Of a stretch of 64,000 nucleotides of DNA, positions 1 through 7,124 are shown in pieces (position 1 is the first letter of the stretch; every line of letters begins with the position of its first letter). The notes under the pieces were generated by a model, which made no database searches, was not told where the DNA came from, and saw nothing but the letters and a program-made list of their open reading frames with translations. The translations under genes were made by a program, and so were the position numbers. The DNA is from Sporolactobacillus vineae DSM 21990 = SL153 (GTDB lineage: Bacteria > Bacillota > Bacilli > Bacillales > Sporolactobacillaceae), in assembly GCF_000377985.1 (NCBI RefSeq), contig NZ_KB899045.1:246013-310012 (forward strand), given 5' to 3'.

Positions 1-1
1 G

Positions 2-115
2 AATATCAAGATGATCATTCGACGGAAAGAGTTTGGAAATTTATTAGAAGCATTCTGGAAGAAGAATGAAAAACAAGCTTTTTACTCTTATCTAAATCCG
101 GAGCGTGAAGTATAG
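2..115 (+). CDS. 3' end of an unidentified gene (partial, cut by window edge)
   Basis: The frame starting at base 2 is open to a TAG at 113-115, directly touching the ATG of the next gene at 116. It gives about 37 residues ending in PEREV, with basic and aromatic composition. Such tight abutment is typical of an operon, and tails of this kind occur in glycosyltransferases, but the piece is too short to identify. The frame starting at base 1 is also open, to a TGA at 67-69, and ends in an acidic helix (SILEEE). I cannot exclude that this other frame is the real one. Confidence 0.4.
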   Translation, partial: NIKMIIRRKEFGNLLEAFWKKNEKQAFYSYLNPEREV

Positions 116-1195
116 ATGATAATTGACATCGTATTGGGTTACGCAGTTGGGATAGGAGGTTTGGAAAACGTAATTAAACTGATTAGCGATGAATTAATGA
201 AAAGAGGTCACCTGGTCAGAATTTTTCAAATCGCTCCCCCAAAATATTTAAACTGGGCTGAACAATTTTCGAATATCTATTATTACGGTGATGAAGTACA
301 TGTATATACGCCACTTGATCAAGAAACGGTTGATCTATTTTCTTCAAATTATGAAAGACTCACCCAATTTTTTGGAAGGCCTGATGTCATTCTAGCAACT
401 CACACACCTGTAATGAGCTGGCTATGTAGATTGGCCGTTAATAAAATGAATTTAGTGAATAAACCAGCTGTTCTTTCCTGGCTACATGGACCACCTAATG
501 TATTTGGTGGAGAGAGTTATTTAAAACTATGTGATGCACATCTGGCCATTTCCAATAGTATTGCAAACCAAATTGCAAATTATGTTGGTGAAGAAAAAAT
601 TTTTTATATTGGAAACCCGATTGATTTTAATAATATTACTCCACTAAGAAGGGTTAAGAAACAGTTAAAACTTATTTATGTTGGAAGGCTGGATAATGTT
701 CAAAAGCGTCTAGATGTATTATTTAAAGGACTGGAAAAATTAAAGGGAAAATGGACACTTAGTATTTTTGGAGACGGGAATGATAAATCTGTTCTACAAG
801 ATTTGGCAAAAGAACTTGGTATTGATGAAAATATTATTTGGCAAGGTTGGCATGATGAACCGTGGAAACAACTAGTCAGTGCTTCTTTACTTGTTTTATC
901 ATCTGATTTTGAAGGATTTGGCCTTGTTGTTGTTGAGTCCCTAGCAAGAGGATTACCAGTGGTAAGCTCTGCTAGTGAAGGTCCAAATGAAATTATTAGG
1001 GATGGATATAATGGTTGGCTTTTCCCTTGTGGAGACAGTAAAATGTTAAAGAATATTTTGCAAGATATTATAGATGGGAAAAAAGTATTACCTTGTGAGG
1101 AGCAATGTAGAAAATCAGTTGAAAATTATCGGGTTGAAAGTGTAGTCCATCGTTTGGAATCGGCTATAAAAGATACTCTGAAAAATAATAATTAA
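116..1195 (+). CDS. Family 4 glycosyltransferase, RfaB/WaaB-like
   Basis: The product is a 359-residue retaining GT-B glycosyltransferase that would transfer a sugar from a nucleotide-sugar donor in the cytoplasm. The N-terminal acceptor domain has the glycine loop GIGGLE (13-17 region). The C-terminal GT4 donor domain starts around IYVGRLD, about residue 181. It carries the family acidic motif near residues 262-273 (SSDFEGFGLVVVES), where the two glutamates contact the donor, followed by GLPVVSS and EIIRDGYNG. The closest remembered relatives are annotated as lipopolysaccharide 1,6-galactosyltransferase, but in a Gram-positive beside flagellar genes the likely target is flagellin or another surface polymer; that is inference. 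The DNA is much richer in AT than the housekeeping genes downstream, which suggests a variable or acquired block. Confidence 0.85.
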   Translation: MIIDIVLGYAVGIGGLENVIKLISDELMKRGHLVRIFQIAPPKYLNWAEQFSNIYYYGDEVHVYTPLDQETVDLFSSNYERLTQFFGRPDVILATHTPVMSWLCRLAVNKMNLVNKPAVLSWLHGPPNVFGGESYLKLCDAHLAISNSIANQIANYVGEEKIFYIGNPIDFNNITPLRRVKKQLKLIYVGRLDNVQKRLDVLFKGLEKLKGKWTLSIFGDGNDKSVLQDLAKELGIDENIIWQGWHDEPWKQLVSASLLVLSSDFEGFGLVVVESLARGLPVVSSASEGPNEIIRDGYNGWLFPCGDSKMLKNILQDIIDGKKVLPCEEQCRKSVENYRVESVVHRLESAIKDTLKNNN

Positions 1196-1227
1196 AGGAA
1201 CTTGAATAAAAAAGTAATGATAATAAA

Positions 1228-1251
1228 GCTATTTTAAATGCTATTTTAAAT
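1228..1251. repeat. Perfect 12-bp tandem duplication
   Basis: GCTATTTTAAAT occurs twice back to back in the gap between the two glycosyltransferase genes. The second copy continues into a short inverted repeat (CTATTT / AAATAG). Its function is unknown, and it may be replication slippage in AT-rich spacer DNA. Confidence 0.8.
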
Positions 1252-1307
1252 TTGAAATAGTTAAATTGATTGCTAACTTTATTCTATCCTAAATTAAGAG
1301 GGTCACA

Positions 1308-2372
1308 ATGAGAGAATCAGTAAAGATAAGTATTATCATTCCTATGCACAATGTAACAAAATACATATCAACAACGATTCAGTCTATTATAAACCAATCT
1401 TTTAGTGATTTAGAGGTATTATGTGTTGATGATCATTCAACGGACGGTAGTAAATCGATAGTAGAGTCCTATTCAAGGCGTTATCCATTTATTCATTTAA
1501 TTATAAATAATAAACAAAGTGGGGTTTCGGAATCTCGTAATTTAGGATTAGATATGGCTGATGGAAAGTACATAATGTTTGTGGATGCGGACGATAAGTT
1601 AGGAAAAGATATGATTAAGTTAATGTTATCAGATGCGATACAACAAAAAGCAGATTTAGTAATCGGTAGCCATAAAATGTTTAATGATCAAGAAATCCTT
1701 CAGCACAATATGTATAAAATTTTTCCTTCTTTAACCATAGCAGGTGAGAAAAAAATAATTATGAATCCTGAATTATTCTATCCTATATATGTTTGGGGGA
1801 AATTGTTTAAAAGGGAACTAATCCAAAAAGTAAGATTTCCAAAACATATACAATATTGTGAAGACCAGTGTTTTACAATTTTCGCTTACTTGAACGCAAG
1901 TAAAATCTTCCTGTCCCCTCAAGCTATTTATTATTATAGAGTAAGAGAAGAGAATGATCCCTCTCTAGTTAAGAAGGCAGACCAAGATCCTAGTAATGCT
2001 ATTAACGATATTATTAATGTTTTAAAAATTAATTATCACTATTTTGAACAATTTATTAGTGGGGTGCTCAACAGAAATTTACTTTTCGGGCACTATTTAA
2101 ATAGAGTGATTTTATATAATGTTCACGGTATTGTTCGCAACATGTTCATTTTTGCAACACCCAATGATCAAATAAAGATTATTCATTTATTAAATGATTG
2201 GATTAATAATTTAGATGACAAAATGGTATTAAATGTTAAGAGTATTCAATTAATTCTAGTTCAACAGATGATGAATTACATTCAAGAATCTACACCTGAA
2301 GTAAAAGCAAGTTATATTGTGCTATTGAGAAATATTAAAACAAAAATGCAGAGAGCTGCCGGCTTGCAGTAA
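1308..2372 (+). CDS. Family 2 glycosyltransferase
   Basis: The product is a 354-residue inverting GT-A glycosyltransferase. The N-terminal Rossmann-like domain begins ISIIIPMHN (about residues 8-15) and includes the EVLCVDDHSTDGS nucleotide-binding stretch. The DxD metal and nucleotide motif is VDADD at 92-96. The C-terminal 130 residues are a helical region without a recognisable domain. An AGAGGG ribosome-binding site lies seven bases before the ATG. It is followed, across 100 bp, by the SigD promoter of the flagellar operon. The low GC content matches the preceding GT4 gene, so the two probably travel together. A role in flagellin glycosylation is inferred from position only. Confidence 0.85.
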   Translation: MRESVKISIIIPMHNVTKYISTTIQSIINQSFSDLEVLCVDDHSTDGSKSIVESYSRRYPFIHLIINNKQSGVSESRNLGLDMADGKYIMFVDADDKLGKDMIKLMLSDAIQQKADLVIGSHKMFNDQEILQHNMYKIFPSLTIAGEKKIIMNPELFYPIYVWGKLFKRELIQKVRFPKHIQYCEDQCFTIFAYLNASKIFLSPQAIYYYRVREENDPSLVKKADQDPSNAINDIINVLKINYHYFEQFISGVLNRNLLFGHYLNRVILYNVHGIVRNMFIFATPNDQIKIIHLLNDWINNLDDKMVLNVKSIQLILVQQMMNYIQESTPEVKASYIVLLRNIKTKMQRAAGLQ

Positions 2373-2404
2373 TATAAATCAAAAAAGAATACATATTTTC
2401 TTGT

Positions 2405-2432
2405 TAAACAATATATCTCCTTGGACCGATAT
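2405..2432 (+). promoter_or_regulatory. SigD (flagellar sigma) promoter of flaG-fliD-fliS-fliT
   Basis: TAAA at 2405-2408, a 16-bp gap and ACCGATAT at 2425-2432 match the B. subtilis SigD consensus (TAAA-N15-GCCGATAT) closely. Transcription would begin near 2438-2440. That rules out an ATG at 2435 as the flaG start. Confidence 0.75.
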
Positions 2433-2473
2433 TTATGTCAGATAGCACATTAGCTATTGGGGGGAGGGAAACC

Positions 2474-2836
2474 ATGGATGTTTCTATAGACACAGAGAAT
2501 CTTGTTCAATCATCCATGCAGCAGAATGAACCTCTGAGTTCAGTTTCAGAAATCCTATTGGTGGATGGTCAACAACAAAGTCAGTCAGAATTAACACAAT
2601 CAAAAAGTCCTACAAATAAACAGGTTGAACAGTTAGTGAATGAAGCGAATAACGTACTCCAACCTGAAACAACTCAGCTTAAATATGTTTATTTTGATAA
2701 ATTAAAAACATACTATGTTCAGCTTCAGGATGTAAATATTCACCAGGTAATCCGTGAAATTCCTCCGAAAAAATTCATGGAGATGTATGCAGCGATTGCT
2801 GAAAAATTAGGCTTGATCTTGAATGAGCATGCTTAA
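2474..2836 (+). CDS. flaG: FlaG, flagellar filament-length protein
   Basis: FlaG family proteins are small proteins encoded next to fliD that influence flagellar filament length. The ATG at 2474 is chosen over an in-frame ATG at 2435 for two reasons. It has a strong ribosome-binding site (GGGGGGAGGG just upstream), and the SigD promoter would place the transcript start at about 2438. This gives 120 residues: a polar, glutamine-rich first half (low complexity), then a compact C-terminal domain with the pattern LKYVYFDKLKTYYVQLQD followed by VNIHQVIREIPPKKFMEMY, which is the FlaG signature. It is the first gene of the four-gene late flagellar operon, with 16 bp to fliD. Confidence 0.88.
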   Translation: MDVSIDTENLVQSSMQQNEPLSSVSEILLVDGQQQSQSELTQSKSPTNKQVEQLVNEANNVLQPETTQLKYVYFDKLKTYYVQLQDVNIHQVIREIPPKKFMEMYAAIAEKLGLILNEHA

Positions 2837-2852
2837 AAGGAGGTAAAGAGTT

Positions 2853-4727
2853 ATGGTCAGCGTAAGCGGAAGTACATCGGCAACGAATTCGAACTATTAT
2901 CTATTAAATACAGGAACAAATAGTAGTCTCCAAATTTCAGGCCTCGCTAGTGGTATTGATGTTGATAGTATTGTGAATAAATTAATGCAGGCAGAGTCTG
3001 TTCCTCTTGATCAAATGAATCAGCAGCTTCAGCTTATGGAATGGAAACGCGATGATTATCGCAGTATGAGTACACTGCTGTCTAATTTACAAACAACGGT
3101 CAATACAATGGCGATTCAATCCAGTTACGCAAAAGCTGCTACTGTCAGTGATCCATCAAGAGTAACGGTAACGGCAGGGACAAGTGCTGGCAATGCAACC
3201 TATACATTGAGTGACGCTTCCCTGGCTACAGCGGCGACCAACCAGAGCATCTCATCAATATCAAAAAAAGACCCAATTTCCAATCAGCCATTATTTGATT
3301 CAAGTAAACCATTAATTGGTCAAGTTGATAATTTGAGTAATACTGCGATTAGTTGGGACAGCCATTCAATCAGCGAGGAGAAAATCAATGTTGCAACCAA
3401 TGGGACAGATTTTCAATTAGCAAATGGTGCTGTAGATGTTACTAGCCCTGTTGTTGTAAATTCAGGCGGTGTAGATAAGTCATTTAATGTTGTCACTACG
3501 CAATCTGCCTTTGACAGCGCGGATCCGGCTACCACACCGACAGTTCTCGTTAATCAGACGACTGGACAGATGACTTTTAACCAACAGATTACAAAAGGCT
3601 CCACGATAACTGCATCGTACAATTATAAAACAGTTCATTTTGACCTGACAACTTATGACAGCAGTGGAAATGCGATATCCACCGTCAAAGATTTTAATGG
3701 CAGTATGTCACTTGACGGTATGCTTCAAAGTATTAATGGATCTGGGGCAGGGGTTTTAGCTTTCTACGACTCTGCTACTCAAAAAGTTGCTTTTTCCACA
3801 ACACAGTCCGGTAATCTGAATTCTAATGGTAATGAAATGATTTTTAACAGCGATTTTTTGAAGACAACTCTTCAGATGACAGGAACAGAACAAGGCGGCT
3901 CAGATGCTACTTTTACTCTGAATGGTATGGAGACATCACGTCACTCGAATACATTTACGGTTAATGGTACGACATTTAATCTGACACAAAGCATACCCGC
4001 TACTGAAACAGTCACTGTGGGCATTAGCACAGATACAGACAGTGTTTTTAATCAGATCAAAAGCTTCGTTGATCAGTATAATGATACAATTAAGCAGATC
4101 AATGATATGACCAGTATGGCTCCAGATCGGGATTACCCGCCACTAACTTCGGCACAAAAAGCACAAATGAACGAAACGGATATCAACAATTGGAATGAGA
4201 AAGCGCATCAGGGAACCTTATATGGTGATAACATACTGAACAATGCGTTGAGCAGTTTGCGGCAGGATATTTATAATCCGGTAAGCGGGATCACAGGCGG
4301 CACTTTCAGCCAGTTAGCACAAATTGGCATCACAACGAGCAGTGATTATCTAGATCATGGCAAACTTATTATTGATGAAAACAAATTAAAAAGCGCCATT
4401 GCCTCTGACCCTACAGGGGTTATGAAGCTATTTACAAATGGTAATTCCAGCACGGACAGTTCAGCTACACTGGGAATAGCCAAACGTCTATACAATACGT
4501 TGCAGGATACGGTTTCCCAAGTTAAGGAACAAGCGGGAACGGCCACGATGGTGAATGATAACTTCTTCATCGGCAGAAGTATTGATGATATGAACGATCA
4601 GATATCCGCTTTTCAAGATCATCTGAAAACCATACAAACTCAATACTATGATGAATTTACTGCAATGGAACAAGCGATTGAACAGGCAAATTCACAGGCA
4701 GCGTATCTGCAAAATACATTCGGCTGA
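2853..4727 (+). CDS. fliD: FliD, flagellar filament cap (HAP2)
   Basis: FliD forms the cap complex at the distal end of the growing filament and folds incoming flagellin. The gene encodes 624 residues after a good AAAGGAGG site. The N-terminal FliD domain (about 28-125) has the hallmark ISGLASGIDVDSIVNKLM and a following helical stretch that packs against flagellin. The middle (about 130-340) is a variable Ser/Thr/Asn-rich surface domain. The C-terminal FliD domain (about 340-610) includes AQIGITTSS and KLIIDENKL, and it ends in a predicted coiled coil (about 585-620) for cap oligomerisation. The length is larger than B. subtilis FliD (around 500), mostly through the variable middle. It sits upstream of fliS, the usual order. 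Confidence 0.95.
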   Translation: MVSVSGSTSATNSNYYLLNTGTNSSLQISGLASGIDVDSIVNKLMQAESVPLDQMNQQLQLMEWKRDDYRSMSTLLSNLQTTVNTMAIQSSYAKAATVSDPSRVTVTAGTSAGNATYTLSDASLATAATNQSISSISKKDPISNQPLFDSSKPLIGQVDNLSNTAISWDSHSISEEKINVATNGTDFQLANGAVDVTSPVVVNSGGVDKSFNVVTTQSAFDSADPATTPTVLVNQTTGQMTFNQQITKGSTITASYNYKTVHFDLTTYDSSGNAISTVKDFNGSMSLDGMLQSINGSGAGVLAFYDSATQKVAFSTTQSGNLNSNGNEMIFNSDFLKTTLQMTGTEQGGSDATFTLNGMETSRHSNTFTVNGTTFNLTQSIPATETVTVGISTDTDSVFNQIKSFVDQYNDTIKQINDMTSMAPDRDYPPLTSAQKAQMNETDINNWNEKAHQGTLYGDNILNNALSSLRQDIYNPVSGITGGTFSQLAQIGITTSSDYLDHGKLIIDENKLKSAIASDPTGVMKLFTNGNSSTDSSATLGIAKRLYNTLQDTVSQVKEQAGTATMVNDNFFIGRSIDDMNDQISAFQDHLKTIQTQYYDEFTAMEQAIEQANSQAAYLQNTFG

Positions 4728-4747
4728 TAAGGGGGTAAGCATCACAA

Positions 4748-5155
4748 ATGCCAAACAACGCCTATAAGGTTTATCAGCAAAATTCTGTTTTGACCGCAAC
4801 TCCTGGGGAATTGACACTCTTGCTGTTTAATGGGTGCCTGAAATTCATTCGTCAAGGTCGGGGAGCGATTCTGAATAAGAACTATGAACAAAAAAATAAG
4901 GTCATTCAAAAAGCTCAGGCGATCATTACGGAGTTAATGGTGAGTCTGGACAGCAAACAGCCTGTAGCAAAAGATATGATGTCACTGTACGACTATATCC
5001 ATCGTCGGCTGATCGAAGCCAATGTGAAAAATGATATAACAATTCTGGATGAAGTAGAAAAACTGGTAGCAGATTTCAGGGATACTTGGAAGCAAGTGAT
5101 CATCATTAATCGCAAAGAACAAGGAAAAAATCATTCGTCCATGATACGGGTGTGA
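4748..5155 (+). CDS. fliS: FliS, flagellin export chaperone
   Basis: FliS binds the C-terminal disordered part of flagellin in the cytoplasm and keeps it unpolymerised until export. The 135-residue product begins with the typical NNAYKVYQQNSVLTATPGEL, followed by LLLFNGCLKFI, where the first segment holds the invariant Tyr of the flagellin-binding surface. It is an all-alpha protein of normal length. It lies 20 bp after fliD and ends one base before the fliT start, so the genes are co-transcribed. Confidence 0.95.
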   Translation: MPNNAYKVYQQNSVLTATPGELTLLLFNGCLKFIRQGRGAILNKNYEQKNKVIQKAQAIITELMVSLDSKQPVAKDMMSLYDYIHRRLIEANVKNDITILDEVEKLVADFRDTWKQVIIINRKEQGKNHSSMIRV

Positions 5156-5156
5156 C

Positions 5157-5501
5157 ATGATCATATATGATATTTTTGAACTAACAAAGAAAATTAAACG
5201 CATTGCTGAACTGCAAATCAAGGATCATAGTAAAGAATCTATCGAAAAATTGAGTTCATCCCTTAAGGAACGTCAGTTGCTGATCAACCAGCTTACTGGA
5301 AACTATACAGAAGAAGAAAAAGTGCTTGGGAAAAAGATTGTTAAATTGAACGAAGAAATTGATATATTATTAAAAACGACCAGAGGATTAATGGTTGGTG
5401 ATATGCAACGATTCCGTCGGCAAAAAAAGTCTCTGAATTCATATAGAGGTGGTTATCAAACGCCAGGTATCACCAGTGCTTTTATGGATAAACGCGAATA
5501 A
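5157..5501 (+). CDS. fliT: FliT-like flagellar chaperone
   Basis: This 114-residue helical protein starts one base after the fliS stop. Position, length (B. subtilis FliT is about 113 residues) and the highly charged, coiled-coil-prone composition (KIKRIAELQIKD near residues 11-22; KIVKLNEEIDILLKTTRG near 62-79) fit FliT, the export chaperone for the cap protein FliD. Sequence identity in this family is low, so the assignment leans on context. It is the last gene of the operon, followed by a terminator. Confidence 0.75.
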   Translation: MIIYDIFELTKKIKRIAELQIKDHSKESIEKLSSSLKERQLLINQLTGNYTEEEKVLGKKIVKLNEEIDILLKTTRGLMVGDMQRFRRQKKSLNSYRGGYQTPGITSAFMDKRE

Positions 5502-5535
5502 AAATCGTCTCAGATCAATCAAGGCGATTTTTTTT
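5502..5535 (+). terminator. Rho-independent terminator of the flagellar operon
   Basis: The stem AAATCGTCT / AGGCGATTT encloses a 10-base loop and is followed by a run of eight T, directly after the fliT stop. Confidence 0.85.
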
Positions 5536-5564
5536 CAGCTCATTTTTCAAATATAATAATAAAA

Positions 5565-5598
5565 GCGGTTCGCCCGACAAGATTGCCGGACGAACCGC
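5565..5598 (-). terminator. Terminator of the minus-strand small gene (possibly bidirectional)
   Basis: GCGGTTCG and CGAACCGC form a strong stem with an inner CCG/CGG. On the minus strand it is followed by CTTTTATTATT, 24 bp beyond the stop of the 46-residue gene. Confidence 0.7.
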
Positions 5599-5621
5599 CT
5601 GCTTTTTGGATGTTGTGTGTG

Positions 5622-5762
5622 TCAGTCTGCGGCAACGGCTTCTTTTTCGGAATTTTCGTCGTTGAGGCTGGCCAGGAACTGCAGATAGTTGTATGTGGAT
5701 TCTTTTTCGTCTTCATTGAGCTTTTCGAACAATTCGACGATTTCTTCTTTTTTAACGGACAT
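5622..5762 (-). CDS. Small acidic protein of 46 residues, function unknown
   Basis: On the minus strand an ATG at 5762 preceded by GGGAG opens a 46-codon gene, ending at TGA 5622-5624 just before a terminator. The product begins MSVKKEEIVELFEKLNEDEK and ends SEKEAVAAD. It is very acidic, rich in Glu and Lys, and probably one or two amphipathic helices (LFEKL, YNYLQFLASL). It has no cysteine, signal peptide or membrane segment. The helix pattern loosely recalls small DUF2281-type proteins, but I do not recognise it. It has its own SigA promoter and about 160 nt of structured leader, a complete stand-alone transcription unit between fliT and hpf. That argues it is a real gene. Confidence 0.75.
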   Translation of the reverse strand: MSVKKEEIVELFEKLNEDEKESTYNYLQFLASLNDENSEKEAVAAD

Positions 5763-5923
5763 TTGGAAGTCTCCCTTTATGAGATGTTGTCACCGTCTCA
5801 GAGCAAGTTTGAGAATTTCATCACAAAGTTGGAACTAAAGACCAACTTTTCATAATAACACTCACTTATGTGAAATGCCTGTGAAAGTGATCACTTTCTG
5901 AGGGGGAGGTAACCCCTCATTGC
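5763..5923 (-). promoter_or_regulatory. Structured 5' leader of the 46-residue gene
   Basis: Between the minus-strand promoter and the start codon lie several inverted repeats: TGAGGGG/CCCCTCA (5899-5919, 7-nt loop), a perfect 16-bp palindrome GAAAGTGATCACTTTC (5883-5898), AAGTTGG/CCAACTT (5826-5848) and a weaker TCTCA/TGAGA pair nearer the gene. No T-tract follows any of them, so this is not an obvious attenuator. The 16-bp palindrome could equally be an operator in the early transcribed region. I do not recognise a known riboswitch. Confidence 0.5.
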
Positions 5924-5929
5924 GCTTTT

Positions 5930-5958
5930 ATTATATGTGTAATCCGGGGACCGGTCAA
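5930..5958 (-). promoter_or_regulatory. SigA promoter of the 46-residue gene
   Basis: On the minus strand TTGACC (5953-5958), a 17-bp spacer and a perfect TATAAT (5930-5935) are near-consensus. Transcription would start near 5923, leaving a leader of about 160 nt. Confidence 0.75.
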
Positions 5959-6111
5959 TAGAATTCGGCCTATTTGGCGGTGTTATTTCGATTGAAATAT
6001 TGCATGTGATCGGTGCCTTTTCTGCATGAATCAGAAAGGTCGGATGCAGCCGCTGTATCGTCGAATGATTAAAAATAAACACGTTTTTTGTAAAATAATT
6101 TTGTTAATTAG

Positions 6112-6138
6112 GCAGGAATTGGGACGGGAATGGCGAAA
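6112..6138 (+). promoter_or_regulatory. SigH-type promoter upstream of hpf
   Basis: GCAGGAATT (6112-6120) matches the SigH -35 consensus RNAGGAWWW at every position. After 11 bp, GGCGAAA (6132-6138) matches the -10 consensus RNNGAAT at six of seven positions. B. subtilis yvyD/hpf is known to use SigH and SigB. A SigB-like GTTAAT is nearby but weak, and I do not call it. From 5959 to 6111 I see nothing else. Confidence 0.6.
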
Positions 6139-6166
6139 CTATATAGTATCGAAGGGAGGTTTTCTC

Positions 6167-6730
6167 ATGGATCTGAACATTCGCGGAGAAAACATTGCAG
6201 TTACACCTTCTCTGAAGGAATACGCAGAGAAAAGGATCGGCAAGCTGGAGAAGTATTTCGGTGCACCCCTTGCAGCAAGCGCCCGGGTGAATATGCGGGT
6301 TCATAACAAAGAACAGGTGATTGAAGTCACGATTCCGATTCAGGGCCTCCTCCTGAGAGCAGAAGTTGGACAGGAAGATATGTATGCAGCGATTGACCTG
6401 GTCGTCACCAAGCTTGAGCGACAGATCAAGAAGTATAAGACGAAAATCAACCGCAAATCGCGCCAGGATACCCGGCAGGCGATTCAGACACCCGGTGCCG
6501 GTACGCTGACCCAGACAACTGCGGCCGCCGGACAGAAGACGGAAGCGGATGCACCGGAGATTGTGCGCCGCAAGAGTTTCGTCCTCAAACCGATGACGGC
6601 CAAAGAAGCCATTTTACAGATGGAAATGCTCGGCCACACATTTTTCGTATTTAACAACGCCGACAATGGCGAGACCAGTGTCGTGTATGAGCGCAAGGAC
6701 GGACGCTACGGCCTGATCGATCAGGAATAA
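6167..6730 (+). CDS. hpf: Long-form ribosome hibernation promoting factor
   Basis: HPF binds the small ribosomal subunit at the decoding region and, in the long form, dimerises 70S ribosomes into inactive 100S particles in stationary phase. The ATG at 6167 follows GGGAGG; an upstream in-frame ATG has no such site. The 187-residue product has the N-terminal S30AE fold (about 1-100, MDLNIRGENIAVTPSLKEYA) and a C-terminal dimerisation domain (about 130-187, RRKSFVLKPMTAKEAILQM). They are joined by a Thr/Ala-rich linker. It is monocistronic with its own promoter and terminator. In B. subtilis it is yvyD, next to secA as here. Confidence 0.95.
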   Translation: MDLNIRGENIAVTPSLKEYAEKRIGKLEKYFGAPLAASARVNMRVHNKEQVIEVTIPIQGLLLRAEVGQEDMYAAIDLVVTKLERQIKKYKTKINRKSRQDTRQAIQTPGAGTLTQTTAAAGQKTEADAPEIVRRKSFVLKPMTAKEAILQMEMLGHTFFVFNNADNGETSVVYERKDGRYGLIDQE

Positions 6731-6768
6731 TGCGCCTTCCGATAAGCGAATGGAATAGAAAGGTCAGG

Positions 6769-6800
6769 GGAGATTCACGATTTGTGTGAATCTCCTTTTC
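6769..6800 (+). terminator. Terminator of hpf
   Basis: GGAGATTCAC and GTGAATCTCC form a perfect 10-bp stem with a 7-nt loop, followed by TTTTC. Confidence 0.85.
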
Positions 6801-7124
6801 GTTAGCTGCGATTTGTCAGGATGGTTTGGAACAGAGCGCACCGCCTGTTTCAATTTTCCCTTCAGAGGCGGTGATCTCCGGTTTTCAACCTATCCGTTTT
6901 AGTCTATAATGATAATTGTTACTTTCTGCCCGGATTGACGGGACTGAATTTCCGGAATCGAGCTGGTGCGTCCGAATGCGGCGCGGTTCAGCGAATGATG
7001 TGACAGGAAATTCAGGTAAGAAAAATTTTGAATCAAGCAGCAGATTGGGGAATGACAAGATAGAAAAAAGCTCCGCCTTGTCACCGGACAAGGTGCGGAA
7101 GTCTAAAATGAGGTGTTCGCAGGC
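6801..7124 (+). other. hpf-secA intergenic region with a secA promoter and a leader hairpin
   Basis: A SigA-like promoter is present: TTTTCA (6882-6887), 17 bp, TATAAT (6905-6910). That implies a leader of about 210 nt for secA. Just upstream of the secA ribosome-binding site is a hairpin, CCTTGTC-ACCG-GACAAGG with extending pairs (7072-7098), without a T-run. No open frame with a ribosome-binding site is visible in between. Confidence 0.55.

Noticed and set aside
1-69. Reading frame 1 at the left edge, ending TGA at 67-69
   Set aside because: It is possible, but the frame-2 alternative is longer and abuts the next ATG. Neither can be proven from so few codons.
2435-2437. Upstream ATG for flaG
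   Set aside because: It has no ribosome-binding site and would lie at the SigD transcription start.
5583-5855. 90-codon + strand frame rich in Phe
   Set aside because: It is the complement of the 46-residue acidic gene. The Phe-rich composition is the mirror of Glu/Lys codons.
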